Shown one piece after another: positions 33,735 to 47,153 of a DNA stretch of 64,000 nucleotides; the stretch's first letter is position 1; each line of letters opens with the position of its first letter. The stretch spans positions 18,700,210 through 18,764,209 of the forward strand of contig OX459097.1 of NCBI GenBank assembly GCA_949775045.1. The letters are read 5' to 3'. Below the pieces are notes generated by a model. That model was not told where the DNA came from. It saw nothing but the letters and a program-made list of their open reading frames with translations, and did no database searches. The stretch is from Metridium senile. Its lineage: Eukaryota > Cnidaria > Anthozoa > Actiniaria > Metridiidae. The translations under genes and the position numbers were made by a program.

Positions 33735-35310
33735 CAGTAGTAGTAGTAGTAGTAGAACGCCGTTCGTTCCGCGTTTTAGAATATTCCGCCGGAATATCCT
33801 AAAACGCGGAATTTAAAAAAAAAAGAGCAAAGAAAATATAAAAAATATAGAATGAATAAAAGAATGAATAAAAAGAAAATTGAATAAAAAGAACTATAAG
33901 AATAAGAATAACAGTAAGAATATATTTTCTCAATAATTGTGAATTTGATTATATATATGTATCCATTATTTATGATGGTGTGTGTGTATGATCAAGGGAA
34001 GACTACTGGCAGTTTGTGGTTCAGTACATGCTCACTATATTAACGATATAATTTATAAAGTATATAAACTCACTATCACATAACAAGATTTAATATGAAA
34101 TGATTCATCGGAATCCGCAAGTTTGGAATATTTGTGGGGGATTAAGGATCAACGATTATCTTTGTAGGCTTTAATGATGACATGTTGACAGATAAAGAAC
34201 TTAATCATGATTTTGCCGATTCGCACTAGCCTGCCAAAGTTTGTTTGGCTGAACCAAAATTCATACCAAAGTTTGTCTCAACCAAATTTCGGTGTAGAAA
34301 CTGTATTCGCACTATAATATTAGGCCGATCGCAAACGTCAACCAAGTGTCACTTGATAGGTACATTTAAGCGTCTCATTTTGGAGCAGATTCAGCTATTT
34401 GACTACAGTATTAATTGTTATTGAAAAATAGAACATTTCCCCGTATAAATCACGATAATACCTTGGCTAATACCACGGATTCATCTCTGTTCGATTGATC
34501 GAGTGTGTGGTTTTGTTGACTCTGAAAACACACGTTGAAGTGATAATTACCAAACCTGTCAAAATTGACATTTTTACAAAGTTTGGTGGCCTTTAGAGCA
34601 GGACAGCGGCGTTTTTGAAGTTTGGTTGGCAGCGACAAATTTTGTCCCAACACAAAAATATCATTCACTGTTACTACCTCGTCGATGACAGCTTTTTTTG
34701 GTAAAACAAACAAAATTTGGTCTAGTGCGAATAGGGCCTAAAATAAATTCGAATTTAATAGTAACATTCATGAATGAACATGGTGTGATGTAAACGCGTA
34801 TTTTTCTATAAGAATAAGGAGAATACATCACTCGTAGAGTAGTGTACAGCCGCACCCACCCCTCCCCCCTAGGGCTTTACACAGGCTACATCAATCGGAA
34901 CTGCTTGTCCTTCTCCGCAATGAACTTCAGGGGCTATTTGAGGATAACTGCGGATACCAGCATCCACATCGATCTTCGGCTTTCGAAGTTTTGCTTTGGT
35001 AATAGCACGCTCAGTATTTTGAAACGCTCAACTCACATGTTGAATAAGAAAGGAATATGAATAAGAATGAGAATGAGAATACTAATAGTAGTAAGTAGTA
35101 AAGTGAGTCAAGTTGTTGTAATGGTATAAAACTATAAACATCTATTCGAGTAACAATCACAAATAATCAGTCAGTTGAAAGTTGAAAGTTCTCAACATAT
35201 TAATAATACTTTAGAAAAAATGTACAATTACGAAAAAAGGACGGAAAAGACCTTTAAAAATGGGTATGTATATATCAGTAAAATGTACTTAAAATGTACT
35301 TGTATTATTT
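32248..35310. repeat. Left complex inverted end of the 17-kb transposon
   Basis: From the tip: ~350 bp rich in ATTCAACTTCAAG motifs; tandem GGCGGAATATTCTAAAACGC units (32,590-32,745) and later inverted pairs of the same motif; AGT/ATT microsatellites (32,760-32,890 and 33,600-33,760); an A-rich segment; then unique-looking sequence matching the right arm to about 35,310. A MITE-like insertion (about 34,210-34,740, inverted motif CAAAGTTTGTTTGG) is absent from the right arm. Frames in the AGT tract (poly-Ser) are not genes. Confidence 0.85.
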
Positions 35311-36054
35311 GATCTGAATCAACATTCAGAGCAGGCTATAACCACACTCGTTTGTAATTGGATTAAACTCGTGCTGTGGTGCTGACAGCATTGGACCAGT
35401 AAACCTTTATTAAACCTACAATTTCCAATTGGAAAGAATGCAGACAATCGCGGGTTCTACTTTATATTTGGAATGTATTTGTGAGCAATTGTTCCAATCT
35501 GTGACTTGATATAAAAACGTGTCCCGAGTATGATCTATCTGATTCTCTAGTATGGTGTCATGAGTCATGCAACTTTTCTAAATAAATCGTCTCTAGCTAA
35601 AAAATCGTAAAATTTCATAGCCACACTCGTATTTGAAAGTAGAAAAATAAACATCCTGTTCGATTATCGACCGATTACTTTTAATCCTCCAAGGAACTAA
35701 TGTGACCTTTTTGACCTATCGCACTACAGCCCAACATGTTTTTTGGTTTGTTTTTTTTTTGTCTAAAATTGTAATTTGACAAAAACACTTTAGTTGGATT
35801 TTCAAAATGATATTTTTGTAATTTAAGTTACAGCACAATCGTGGTTATTTTTAAATAGAACGTTCACGTCAGAAATTCGCATCATATTTCAAATACTTTT
35901 ATTTCCCCGACTGAAGGGGGAGGGGTGAGCAGCAGCTGTACACGTGCTAGTAAGTGTGAAGTAAGCGCTGACCTTCGACGTCATTCGGCCTTCGTCAGTT
36001 ACTGCGAGTGAGCATCTTTACCATAAGTACTTAGTGAATTAGTTTGAAACGTAT

Positions 36055-37758
36055 ATGACGTTTAACTTTCCCTCCCTTCGGGGAAGGGTAATTCCAACAC
36101 CTTTGGAAATCGATCCAGGATTGCCACTCTTTCGATGGAGCGACCTTCACGAAAAAGAGGAACCAATTGGCCGTGGCACTTTTGGTTTGGTATTTGTTGC
36201 CAGGAGAGGGAGTGAGAAAGTGGTCGTAAAGAAATTGCTTGGCGATGATGATCAAGAGCGGCGACTATTTTTGAAGGAGGCAAGCATTCTGAATGGCATA
36301 AGTAACCCTCATATTGTTGGATTCAAGGCAGCGTGTGTCGAACCATGTGCCATTATGTTGGAATACATGGTGTTTGATTTTAACCCGTTCGGCGTAAAAG
36401 CAAAGGTGAGCAGTCTTGAAAAGTTTTTAAGTTACACTCACAGCAATGAAATTGTTGACCAATTTCAATTTCAATGTGAAATTGCTACGCATATTACTAA
36501 AGGGCTTGCCCATCTTCATTCATTGGGCATTGTACACAGAGATGTAAAGCCTGCCAACGTTCTGGTTTCCAATCAACACTATTGTGCGTTGAGGGAAAGG
36601 GAGTGTATAGAAGCATTGTTTAAAACGAATCCAGTTGTTTGCAAGCTTGCTGACTTCGGCGAGAGTAGGTCAGCTACAAATCAAACAAATAACATTTGTC
36701 GATTAGTGACAAGTAACGTTGAGCGCGGGACACCAGTTTACCGTGCACCGGAAATCCTGCTGCCTACTGGAAACGTACCTGTGATGTCAATAGAAGACCT
36801 CAAAGCAGTAGATGTTTGGGCCCTGGGGATGGTGTTTTTTGTCTTGGTCAACCCCGACCTCAAGTACCCATACTGTATCGAACTGGCGAAGGAAAAACCA
36901 GGAGAGTGTCTAAGCGTCTTAAAACGTAAGGTTTTGAATAAAGAGAAACCCGCCCATTCTGAATATTACAGTAAATACCAGGCCACGAATTGGCTTCGCT
37001 TACTCGCATTGTCAGAACAATGCACTAATTTCAACTCTGAAGCCAGACCGGATGCTGAGAGTGTCATTGAAATGTTAAAGGCAAAAGAACATTTTGATGG
37101 TAGGAATATACCATTAAAAGTAAGTCAAAGCAGTTCGGTCGAAAATGCAAATGCCGATAATATTCCTGATGACGGAACAAACAGTTGCGCATTTTTATCC
37201 GTCCATTTCGGTGATCTTTTTCTTAAGCAAGATGACAAGGGAATGAATGGAGATGAATTTGTGAAAATGGCATCTCTTGCTGAAGGGGTTATCAAAAATT
37301 CTCCGGAGAAGTTTAATTCACTGCGTTGCCGAAGTAGTCTTTATGATGTGTCTGAAGCTTACAAAATTTTGCTTCAATTGAAAATGGTGGACGGCGATTA
37401 TGAGTTTACGGAGGAAATTCTTTCATCGGATGGGCCATATACTGTACGTGGGAGAGACGCCCTTGTTTCGGCGGTGCATCAACTAACAGCTGAAAACAAG
37501 ACCAGAGTTGCATTTTACACTTGTGGAGGGTACGTTTTTACAGTTGGGTGTACATCGACAAATCTTTTTATCATGGACACTCACAACATCTCTGAGGAAC
37601 TGGGTGGCAATGGTAAGGGTTTGCTAAAGGTGTTTCCTAAAACGAGTAAATATTCGGCCGCTGAGAAGCTATGTGAATGGATTTGGAAACGTCTAAGCTC
37701 TGGTGGAGTGAAAATAAACGCCCAGCAATCATTGGCGGAAATGAGAAAATTAAGGTAG
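36055..37758 (+). CDS. Protein kinase fused to a papain-like cysteine-protease-like domain (transposon-borne)
   Basis: Intact 567-residue frame. Residues ~32-345 form a complete protein kinase: glycine loop IGRGTFGLV (38-46), VVVKK (lysine 59 or 60), Glu75, HRDVKPANVL (161-170), DFG (200-202), APE (231-233), DVWALGMV. All catalytic residues are present. After a linker, residues ~370-565 form a second domain with DDGTNSCAFLSV (candidate catalytic Cys378), a strand-rich centre (FYTCGGYVFTVGC) and FIMDTHNI (candidate His510), the order expected of papain-fold or deubiquitinase-like proteases. I have seen this C-terminal region in uncharacterised invertebrate predictions; protease activity is inferred. 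It lies upstream of and parallel to the transposase. Modifying or degrading host regulators is conceivable but unproven. Confidence 0.8.
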   Translation: MTFNFPSLRGRVIPTPLEIDPGLPLFRWSDLHEKEEPIGRGTFGLVFVARRGSEKVVVKKLLGDDDQERRLFLKEASILNGISNPHIVGFKAACVEPCAIMLEYMVFDFNPFGVKAKVSSLEKFLSYTHSNEIVDQFQFQCEIATHITKGLAHLHSLGIVHRDVKPANVLVSNQHYCALRERECIEALFKTNPVVCKLADFGESRSATNQTNNICRLVTSNVERGTPVYRAPEILLPTGNVPVMSIEDLKAVDVWALGMVFFVLVNPDLKYPYCIELAKEKPGECLSVLKRKVLNKEKPAHSEYYSKYQATNWLRLLALSEQCTNFNSEARPDAESVIEMLKAKEHFDGRNIPLKVSQSSSVENANADNIPDDGTNSCAFLSVHFGDLFLKQDDKGMNGDEFVKMASLAEGVIKNSPEKFNSLRCRSSLYDVSEAYKILLQLKMVDGDYEFTEEILSSDGPYTVRGRDALVSAVHQLTAENKTRVAFYTCGGYVFTVGCTSTNLFIMDTHNISEELGGNGKGLLKVFPKTSKYSAAEKLCEWIWKRLSSGGVKINAQQSLAEMRKLR

Positions 37759-38857
37759 TTATGCAATAGATAGAAAAAAGTGGAGGAGTGGAGGATCGAA
37801 AGTAAAAAGAATAATCAAATACATTTATAAAATTCTATAGAATCTATTTTTTACCAAAAAAAAAAAAATAATAATATATGTTATAGTAACTATTTATAAT
37901 ATATAATATATATTAGGGTTTCTTGATATATTCGCAAACGGATCAGACGGAAAGAATCATGAGTTTTAACCTGGCGGGGAAAGTCCCGTTACTTTCGCTG
38001 TTCGCAGCTAATTATTTAGGGGTTAGACACTGAGGTGAGTCCTTCATCGGCAAACACAGGCACGCACTGACTATTCAATGAACGAGAAATTTTAAATACT
38101 GCATTATGAAGACGATTCGAGTTCATTGAACGTTTAGCAAGTGACTGTATTTGCCGATAAAGAACGAACGAAAAGTCTCTAGCTCTTTACATATTAACAT
38201 TGAGTTCACTGAATGTTCGCTTAGCGTGCGTTATCGACGAATAACAGCACTGCACGTGATCAATTTGAGCCAATGTGAAACTCAGATTTTGTACAGTGCA
38301 CGAAATTTAAATATTATTATAAAATAACTATTTGAAATCAATTGATTGGTTGAGGCGCATGCCTTATGAGAGCACACAGCACTCGCGTTTGCATGTTGAT
38401 CAATTGGCCATGGTATTTTTATAAAAGAAATAGAAAACTTGCTTTTGTATGCAGTTATAAAGCATTGGGGATTGTCAGACACTCGAGAAGTATTGAGAAG
38501 CACTCCGCTTTGCGTCGTGCTTCTCTTAACGCTTTTCTGACAACCCCGCGTGCTTTATTCCTTCAATAATGAATGATACTTTGGTTATTCGTAAAAATAC
38601 GCATTTACACAAACTGTTTGGAGCTTTTGCTTTGCAGAAGTTCAGCTCTGTTAAAAAGCTAACTATTTATGAACCATGTATCACTTATGCTTTTTGTAGG
38701 AAGAAGATTCTATATTTCATACATATATTTCATATTATAATATTCGTACTTTTTTAATACCCTCGACACTGAATATAATAATACAGACAATACCGTAATT
38801 TATGTATATTATTATTTTTATTCCAGCGAACTTGTCAATAACGTCAACCGTGATGAT

Positions 38858-40286
38858 ATGGAGAGGAGTGCACGTAAGTACATTTACAATGGGACAATAA
38901 TTAAAATCATATAACGTACTATGTACTGAAACTAATTTTAGTATTAAAGACTCAAATTTTAGGGCGGGATCAGTGTGCGAAGGCCGGAGAATGACATCTA
39001 TAACGGATTAAATAAAATGCTTATTCAGCGGATAAAGTTTATATATAACTATCTTCAGACAAAGTACTTTCGATGATTTTACTGAATTTGTATCTCTTCC
39101 ACACTTAACTGTAAACTACGATTTGAAATGTGTAAAGGCCAAACAGTTTAAACATTTGCTTCAACATCCGTTCGATTTTGTTGAAGTGTGGCAATGTTTA
39201 AACGCTTTTAAACGCTTTCAACATCAACTAAAAGCGTCTAAACATTGCCATTCAACAAAATTGAACGGATGTTGAAGCAATTTGCCTGCGCCTTAGTAAT
39301 TTCTAGGACTTTTTAGGTCCAAAAAATTGGCAAAAAGGATCAGAAGTGAAAGGGTTAAAAAATTAACAAAACACCACCCGCAAAATTTTGAGAAATAACG
39401 TATATATTCAATATTTGTTTGCACGCAGGCATTTTAAATAGTTAAAAATTGAAGATAACGTTTCTTCTGCGTTATGATTTATTATGAATTAACAAGCTTT
39501 CGGCCATCTTGGCCATCATCAGGGTGGTAGTACACGTAATATGTTTGAATTAACGTACGTAGTTAACAATAAGTGGGCGTACACAGAAACGATCATAGAG
39601 AAAAATACAATATAACAGCTCGAGGTAGTAAATTGAATAGAGCGCGCGGAAGGACAAAAATAACAATAATGAATAAAAATATAAAGAAAAATAAAGAAAT
39701 AAAGAAATATGATTACAACTGAGTAAAAATTTAAAAGTTCGCTAGATTAAATGAAGAAACCTTAAATAAATTTCAATAACGGAATATAAGTATCAGGTTT
39801 CTGTGTGCGCGCGCTTGGATTGTTAACTACGTTATAAAATCCAAAAACATATTACGTGTACTACTACCCTGATGATGGCCAAGATGGCCCGCGAAAGCTT
39901 GTTAATTCATAATAAATCATAATGCAGAAGAAACGTTATCTTCAATTTTTAACTTATATTGTCAAGACAATTATACTCTCCCTGCCTCCCCTCCTACAAT
40001 CAAGGTATAAACAGCATAAAAAAGCGCCAGCACCAAAAGCCAAAATAGCTACCTTTTTTTATTTTGTAATATGTTAGTTTGAATTACGCCGCTTTTATAT
40101 GTGGTAATTTCTCCTTGTGATAGCTCATCCTGAAAATACCGATGGATCGTGGAACACTTACACAGATGATTATAACGAAGCTGATATGGAAGACCAGCCT
40201 GCCCCTCAGGTATAATTTACAGTATAAACTCGGACATAATGGCTTTGGTGGTATGATATGATACCATATGACATGGTATGATAGAG

Positions 40287-40319
<33 letters not shown>

Positions 40320-43300
40320 TCTTTTGGTTGTATGATATGATATGTTATTATAGGAGTATATAGTATATATATGGAATTATTTAAAAATAAGGTTTATCAT
40401 TATCATTATATTTATTATTATTGCTTAATCAAACTTCAGACAATGTTTTATAGCTATAAACAAATATTGCGGGCCTAGGTAGCCTTAGCAACAATCTTTA
40501 TTATTATGATTTTGTTTATTTCAACTTTGACTTGTTTACTTGTTCAATTTTAGATATACTGACTTGTGATCATTTATGCTTGTAAAGTGCTTTAACAATT
40601 TCACTTTTCTGTCCTATTATCCATTTCTGACATTTCCTAATAACATTTTCATGCTGCCCGATATTCCTACATTATTAAGCTTATTTATTAGATCTTTATG
40701 ATACCCTAGCTGATAGGAAATCGTATATATTAGTAATTATTATAACTATTATCATCAGCATCATCATTATTATTAATATTATTGCCATTATTATTATAGG
40801 ACGACATGTATCTTCCATCACCACCCCGATCTCCTTTAAGAAAAAGAACGAAAAGGTAAGCTCTAGGAAAGCGCTTTCCACAGATGACACAGGGAGCCCG
40901 GCTTTTGGTTGCTTTTACGTAAGATAAAAAATCTATCCCACAATGCTTTGCAATATCTTTTTTTAGAAACCATAAAAAATGCTTTTGTAGAAACTCTACA
41001 TGCACGATGTTGTAGGCAATTCTCGATATAATTTCAAGCCTGAATGATTATTGAGGTTGTCTTCAAGTACTGAGTACCATCTTCATCAGGTGTATTTATA
41101 GTCCCCTCAATTTACTATATGCTGTATTGCAGTTCAGTAAACACATTTTGAAACACGTCAAACATGTCCAAGTCCAAGTCCAAGATTTTCAAATTCTTAC
41201 TCTCTCTTTATATATTCTTTAGAATGGAGTCAACAACTGGAAAGCCAACAAGTTTGTTTGCCCAAAGTGGAAAAATAAATGAAAGGTATGGAAATTCAGT
41301 TCGTTTATAGTGAAAGCTTTTTATGACTATATGTGATAGCAGGAGTCATAAAATGCAGACTTAGAATCCGGGTTTCAGCAGTGCATGCAAGAGAGTAAGT
41401 TCAGTATCCCAGGAATTATTAATACATATTCCCTAAGCCCATACACATTGTTTTCCTCAGTTTCAAATTGTCAACACTGGATCAATTAAAACAATTTTAA
41501 AATCTTTTGCTCGTAAATACCGAGTAATTTTAATCAATTAAATGTATGTATTTCACTTTCGTTTAGTAAAAAAAAGGAAGTAGAAAGCATTGTCCTTTCA
41601 AGTGGCGATGAATGTGATGACCGAATGGGCTACGTTATTACCTCAAGCAACAGCAGTAAACAAGATAGGTAATTATTAAAGCTATTGATTACTGTGCTTC
41701 TAATTAACAATTAAATTCACTATTATACTCAATTCAAAATTCACAGGGATGATATCTCCATGAGCATCACTGATGAAAATCTAAGAAAAAGTAACGAAGT
41801 CGCAACCTTCACAAGCGGACAACAGAATCAATCAGCTAGGTAAAAATGATAAATTTATTCAAATTATATTATTCAACAAAAACATTTTCTTCAAGTCTAA
41901 TATACTTTTTTACACACGAAACATACCCTGATTATAGAAGATAACACCATGATGATGTCGTATATTCGAACACTATATAGTATAAATACATTGGTGATTA
42001 TCAAAAATCACCTAGAAATGAATATATCTTTTAGGCATGGTCCTCACAATATCTTCCTTTTACTTTTTGAGATTTTGAGATTTTTGGTGGGGAAATGACG
42101 TCATGGCGAAAATATTTCAAGATTGATTTATAACCAAAATGATCACACCGTTCAAGAGACTTCGTTAAAAGGATCTCAAAAGAACAATTATTTCGAGTAG
42201 TATAGTAAAGTTATGATTTTTTAAAACCTTTGATTATGGCCATTTTGTACGTTACCAGTAAATATGAAGGTTTCAAGAAGTCATATCTATTGATGTTATT
42301 AGTCGAAAATTAAATAACCTGGCCTTTGATCTTAAAATCCTTTTATCAAGGTCTTTGAGATGACACAGTCTTTTTGATCAAAAGGCGAATTTGAAATTTT
42401 GGCGCCAAACTTGTCGGGTGTCATTCTTCCGCCAAAAATCTAAAAATGTAATAATATACGATTGTGAGGAATATCGAAATGTAAGTTATGACTGAGTTTC
42501 ATGAATTTTGGAATTAAAATGGAAATGTTTATTATTTTTGGCCGGTTACAATGCCATTTTTCCCCATCGTAATTAGGTTTGTTTCATGAGGAGTTCGACA
42601 TTTGAACTGACCCCAAGTCTATACCATAGTCAATGTCTTATGCGGACATGCATGGGTAGCTCTTTTACTTAATTGATGCTAACGAAGGTTTTTAACCATC
42701 ACTTTTTATTTCCTTTTGTTATTAGAGTTATGTCAGACGTCAAGCACGAGGAAGAGTATGATGAGCAAGACACTTGCCCTTCTTTTTATCTGGACGACAA
42801 AGATATTCCAATCTACGCATCGGAGATAAACAAGTTGTCTAACTGTGATATAGTGCACATATTATTGGACCCGCCCGAAGACAAACTAGCATTGAAACAC
42901 CCTGTCAAATGTCAAGAAAATCGTGTTTTCATTATTGACTCAAAATCGAAGTATTTTCGAAGCCCGAACGATTGGAAAGCTGATGACCTTGGCGTTTTCA
43001 AGAACGCGGGCACGCATGCCGTTGCCTACTACGAAGACCAGTCCCCAGAGCTCAGGTTCATCTCTAAAACAAAACCAGTCAATTTCTCTCGTAAAACAGT
43101 CCTTCTCAAAAGAACATATTGGAAGCATAGCATACACCCAGATTTTCACCGAAAGGCTTTTGAGATATACAGATATGACGGTAGTGCCTTCAAACCAGAA
43201 CGATACATTTTGGTTCAATATCAATTCACTGGAAAGCCACATGCAATTACTGGGAAACCTCACGGAAACTCCAAGTCAAATAAAGATTACAGTCGCACTA

Positions 43301-45087
43301 AACCCGGAGTTCTGGGAAGCATCAAAGACAAAGCCAAAACTAACGCGCCCCCAGCACAGGTGTACGATGAAGTGTTTGAGGAGACGGGCGGCCTCCTAAA
43401 AGTTTCCAGTATTTCAGACGTTCCACGCAATCGCAAGCAAGTCGAGAACGTGAAATACAAAGGGAAAGACAGACGAGGTCGCGATGAGTTGTACGATGTC
43501 ACCATGCACTCAAAAGAAGAAGAAGAATCGGGGAAAGTGTACATACGACGACTAACAACTGCCCCCAGCCCTGCGTGCGTCATCGCGTCCGACAGACAGA
43601 TTCACGATGTGAGTCGATTTTGTGCAAACATGACTGACAAATTCTCGATACTCTCAATTGACACGACATTCAATGTCGGTAACTTTTATCTGACGCCTAC
43701 AACCTACAGGCATTTGCTTCTCAAGGACCGGTCAACAGGAAACTCCCCCCTCCTACTTGGGCCGACTTTAATACACACAAGAAAGAACGAAGACACCTTC
43801 AGCTACTTTGGGGCAACTCTGACAGGATTGGACAAGGAACTGAAGAATGTAAGATTTATTGGGTCGGACCGCGAAGAGGCTGTCGAGTCCGGGATGGGCC
43901 CTTATTTGAATGTGGCAACTTGGTTAGCCTGTAAGAGACATGTTGAAGAGGACTGCAAAAGAAAGCTAAGCGCCCTTGGAATTTCGCAAGAAAATTCAAG
44001 TCCTTTTCTTCAAGACATCTTTGGTTGCGAATCGAAGAAAGAAAAAGGTCTTATTGATTCTGACTGTGCGGACGACTTCAATGCCAAGCTGGAAAGCTTA
44101 GAAGAAATCTGGAATGCTAGAGAGAATAAAGCAAGATCGAGAAAGGGAACAGCAGAGTTCCACAAGTATTTTTTCAACCACGTTGCACGAGACATGAAAA
44201 AGAAAATGATCTCACCAGTCAGAAGGCAAGCAGGTCTTGGTGAAAAATTTTTTTACAACAACGCCGCAGAATCAAAACACCAGAGGATAAAAGCTCGAAA
44301 GAAGAGTGCGTACGGAAAGCGGAAGTTGACCTGGAGTGAAGTAGTGGAATTGCTTAAGTCAATTGCTGAAGAAGAAGAGAGGAACTGCGAAAGAGCAATC
44401 GTGGACGAGGGCCCCTACAAGATTGGAGAGCCATACCGTCAAAAGCTCGAGGTACCTTTCTCGGTTTACATTAGCAAGTCTCACTCCGAAAAAGAAAAAA
44501 TCAACAGGAAGGTCCACAATCTGTCCGTGCTATTCAGCGACGGAATGCAAGCTCAATCTCGTAATCCGCGCACAAAGAAAACAGGCAAGAATTTGACGGA
44601 GTGTGCCTACAAAAATCTACCCAAAACAGTTGGTGGAAAACCGGGAGAAAGTGAAAGAAAAAGAGTAAGGAAACCTCAAACGGAACGATCAACCTCCGAT
44701 TACACACAGAGAGTTCCAACACCAAAGAGACCTACACTTGACACTCACACCTTTAAAGTTAAGTGGCTGAAGAATACAAGGGTATACAAGTGCTATGGAT
44801 GTCGCCAAAACATTCGACCCAAGCCTGCTAAGGACGTGGCAGAGGTCGTTCCTCCACCCCCCTGGGATTTCGTTCTTGCCAGACTCGAACTCCGACAAAT
44901 TCCTCATCCAGATGGCGAATTGAAAATGTCTATCAAACCCGAACCCGTGCATTATCACCCCAAGAAGTCCTGCATTCATAATGCACATGGCAAAAGGTTC
45001 TATCCTCAAGTCGAGGTAACTTTTGCCGACAAAAGTTTCATGAACGAGATCCATCTCAATCATTTGAAAAGCGAGTTTGGCATATGA
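38858..45087 (+). CDS. Seven-exon MULE-type (DDE) transposase, 925 aa predicted
   Basis: Exons: 38,858-38,873, 40,124-40,209, 40,800-40,855, 41,223-41,285, 41,567-41,668, 41,747-41,839, 42,726-45,087. Every intron is GT-AG and every junction keeps phase. Start is the first ATG of an exon whose acceptor ends at about 38,826; an upstream GTGAGT donor near 38,035 may end a 5'UTR exon with an in-frame stop. The first ~140 residues are acidic and Ser-rich. The core has ILSIDTTFNVGNFYLTPTTY (Asp451), FIGSDREEAVESG (Asp520), LACKRHVEEDC (Cys541/His544) and NNAAESKHQRIK (Glu654): the DDE plus C-x2-H pattern of MULE transposases. The C-terminus has a zinc-binding CYGC ... HPKKSC cluster. No stop or frameshift is seen. 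Confidence 0.85.
39139..39295. mobile_element. Small hAT-like MITE in intron 1
   Basis: Inverted arms GCTTCAACATCCGTTCGATTTTG and inverse surround TTTAAACGCTTTTAAACGC-type motifs. Ends are near AGGCCAAACAG and TTTGCCTGCGCCT. It does not disturb any splice site. Confidence 0.6.
39443..39957. mobile_element. Inverted-repeat MITE in intron 1
   Basis: Arms of about 100 bp begin AAAAATTGAAGATAACGTTTC on the left and mirror on the right; both contain CTGATGATGGCCAAGATGGCC followed by a GAAA. The interior is AT-rich and non-coding. Confidence 0.7.
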
Positions 45088-45164
45088 TAAAAAAGTTATA
45101 TAGCTATATTGATGAGTCTAGGCTTTGATATAAAATTTATAAGAAAGACAAACGGCTAGGAGAT

Positions 45165-45500
45165 TACGACGTTTCAACATTGTCCGATGTCATTATCAGG
45201 TGAGGTTTTATATAATGTGTATATAGCACTACTAAATGTGCAAATGTAATTATTCAAAGTGTACAGTTCAATGGTTAATTTTACAAAACAAAAGAGTCAA
45301 ACAAGTAGTTTTGCTTTCTTTGTATGTGCAGCATTTCATAAAACAGTCGAACTTGCTTTTGCATTAGTTCTTAAGTATGGTGAAACATTTTTCGAGACTG
45401 GAGTAGTTTGAATAATTACATTTGTATATTTAAAATTATACACATTTAAATCCTCACTTGATAATGACAACGGACGATGTTGTTATCTTCTAGCGTTTGT
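45165..45500. repeat. Inverted repeat downstream of the transposase
   Basis: GATGTCATTATCAGGTGAGG at about 45,186 is mirrored by CCTCACTTGATAATGACAA at about 45,452, probably a MITE remnant. No gene is seen between 45,088 and 46,470; short frames there lack support. Confidence 0.5.
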
Positions 45501-47112
45501 TATAATAAAAAGAAATAGCCATATGTTTTCCTAATACCGGTTTTCCTCGTATGCACGTCAGATTTGCTGATATAAACATACTAGTGTAGTTATATAAAAT
45601 TTCTTACATTTAGTTTGAAGCTAAATGATTTCGTTAATGACGGTTCTGTTGTCATACATTAACGTGAAGTACGTTTCTGTTGCTTCTTAGAAAGTGTTCT
45701 ATATAAGGTGCATCTTTAAATTGTGGTTGGTACTGAATTCCACACGCTCTTTTCGTTAAGCATTAGTTTACTATATAATTACAATTACGCCGCGTTCAAT
45801 ATTTTAAAATTCAGACTTGATTGCGAGTTCAGGATTGGTACTTCACGTATATAGTAATAACTGGTGAATCGCCAAATGTATATTGCTAGGAATATAATAC
45901 TATACCATATACGACGTGACTACCTTTTGCAGCAATAATAAGGACATTTTGGTAGAAATACTAGTCATTACCCTACTCGACAACGTTTTTATCGATTCAA
46001 AGCACTATGTCTACTGATCCTTATGCGGTGTAAGCACACAGTAATTATATATATTTTTTTCCGGATCTTGGTTTCATGCTTGAATTTTAATATATTGAAC
46101 GTGGCCTATTTGATATGTAGACGTCTACAGTATTGTGATAAATGTTTTATTAACATTTTCATGGAAATGCCAGACTGTACGAGGCAATGTGAGATTTTAC
46201 GAGCATTTAACAATTTAGCTACAAAGACTTGTATAAGGACAGTCATCTTGTAGTTCCAATAGTTCCTGTTCCTGTTCATTTAGTGTTGATGAATGGTGGT
46301 TTCCTTGATTATAAATAACTGCCCGTTTTCATTACCCCGTGGTGCATATTTTGAAGGCCGTGACTGAATCCATGTATCAAGGTTTCTCATGCAGTTTACT
46401 CGATAGATGGTAGATGCCTCTCACATACCCTCATTCACCGCCATGTTGATTCCGATCAAATAATGGTTAAATTAGTACATTTTAAGTACATTTTACTGAT
46501 ATATACATACCCATTTGTAAAGGTCTTTTCCGTCCTTTTTTCGTAATTGTACAATTTTTTTAAAATTTATTCACATTTTATATCATTTTCAATGAGATTT
46601 TTAAGAAATAAAGTATTATTATTATGTTGAGAACTTTAAACTGACTGATTATTTGTGATTATTACTCGAATAGATGTTTATAGTTTTATACCATTACAAC
46701 AACTTTAGTACTTAACTATTATTATTCTCATTCTGATTTTTATTCGCATTCCTTTCTTATTCAATATGTGAGTATATAGTGAGTTTGTATAGCTTATATC
46801 ATTTAGTTAATATAGTGAGCATGTACTGAACAACAAACTGCCAGTAGTCTTCCCCTGATTATACACACACATGTACACCATCATAAATAATGGATACATA
46901 ATCAAATTCACAATTATTGAGAAAATATTACTGTCATTCTTATTCTTATAATTCTTTTTATTCAATATTCTTTTCATTTATTATTTCATTTATTCTTTAT
47001 TTATTATATTTTCTTTGCTCTTTTTTTTTTTTTTTAAATTCCGCGTTTTAGGATATTCCGGCGGAATATTCTAAAACGCGGAACGGCGTTTATCACACGA
47101 CGTACGACGACG

Positions 47113-47153
<41 letters not shown>

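Noticed and set aside
33589..33816. Poly-serine open frame
   Set aside because: Translation of an AGT/AGC microsatellite in the transposon end.
39490..39900. Hammerhead ribozyme (CTGATGA ... GAAA with GGCC stem II) in the intron MITE
   Set aside because: The core motif and a short stem II are seen in both arms, but the base pair next to CUGAUGA does not form, and no stem III partner or NUH cleavage site was found.
40290..40320. Poly-G run as a regulatory G-quadruplex
   Set aside because: A simple (GT)n(G)n slippage tract within an intron; nothing ties it to regulation.
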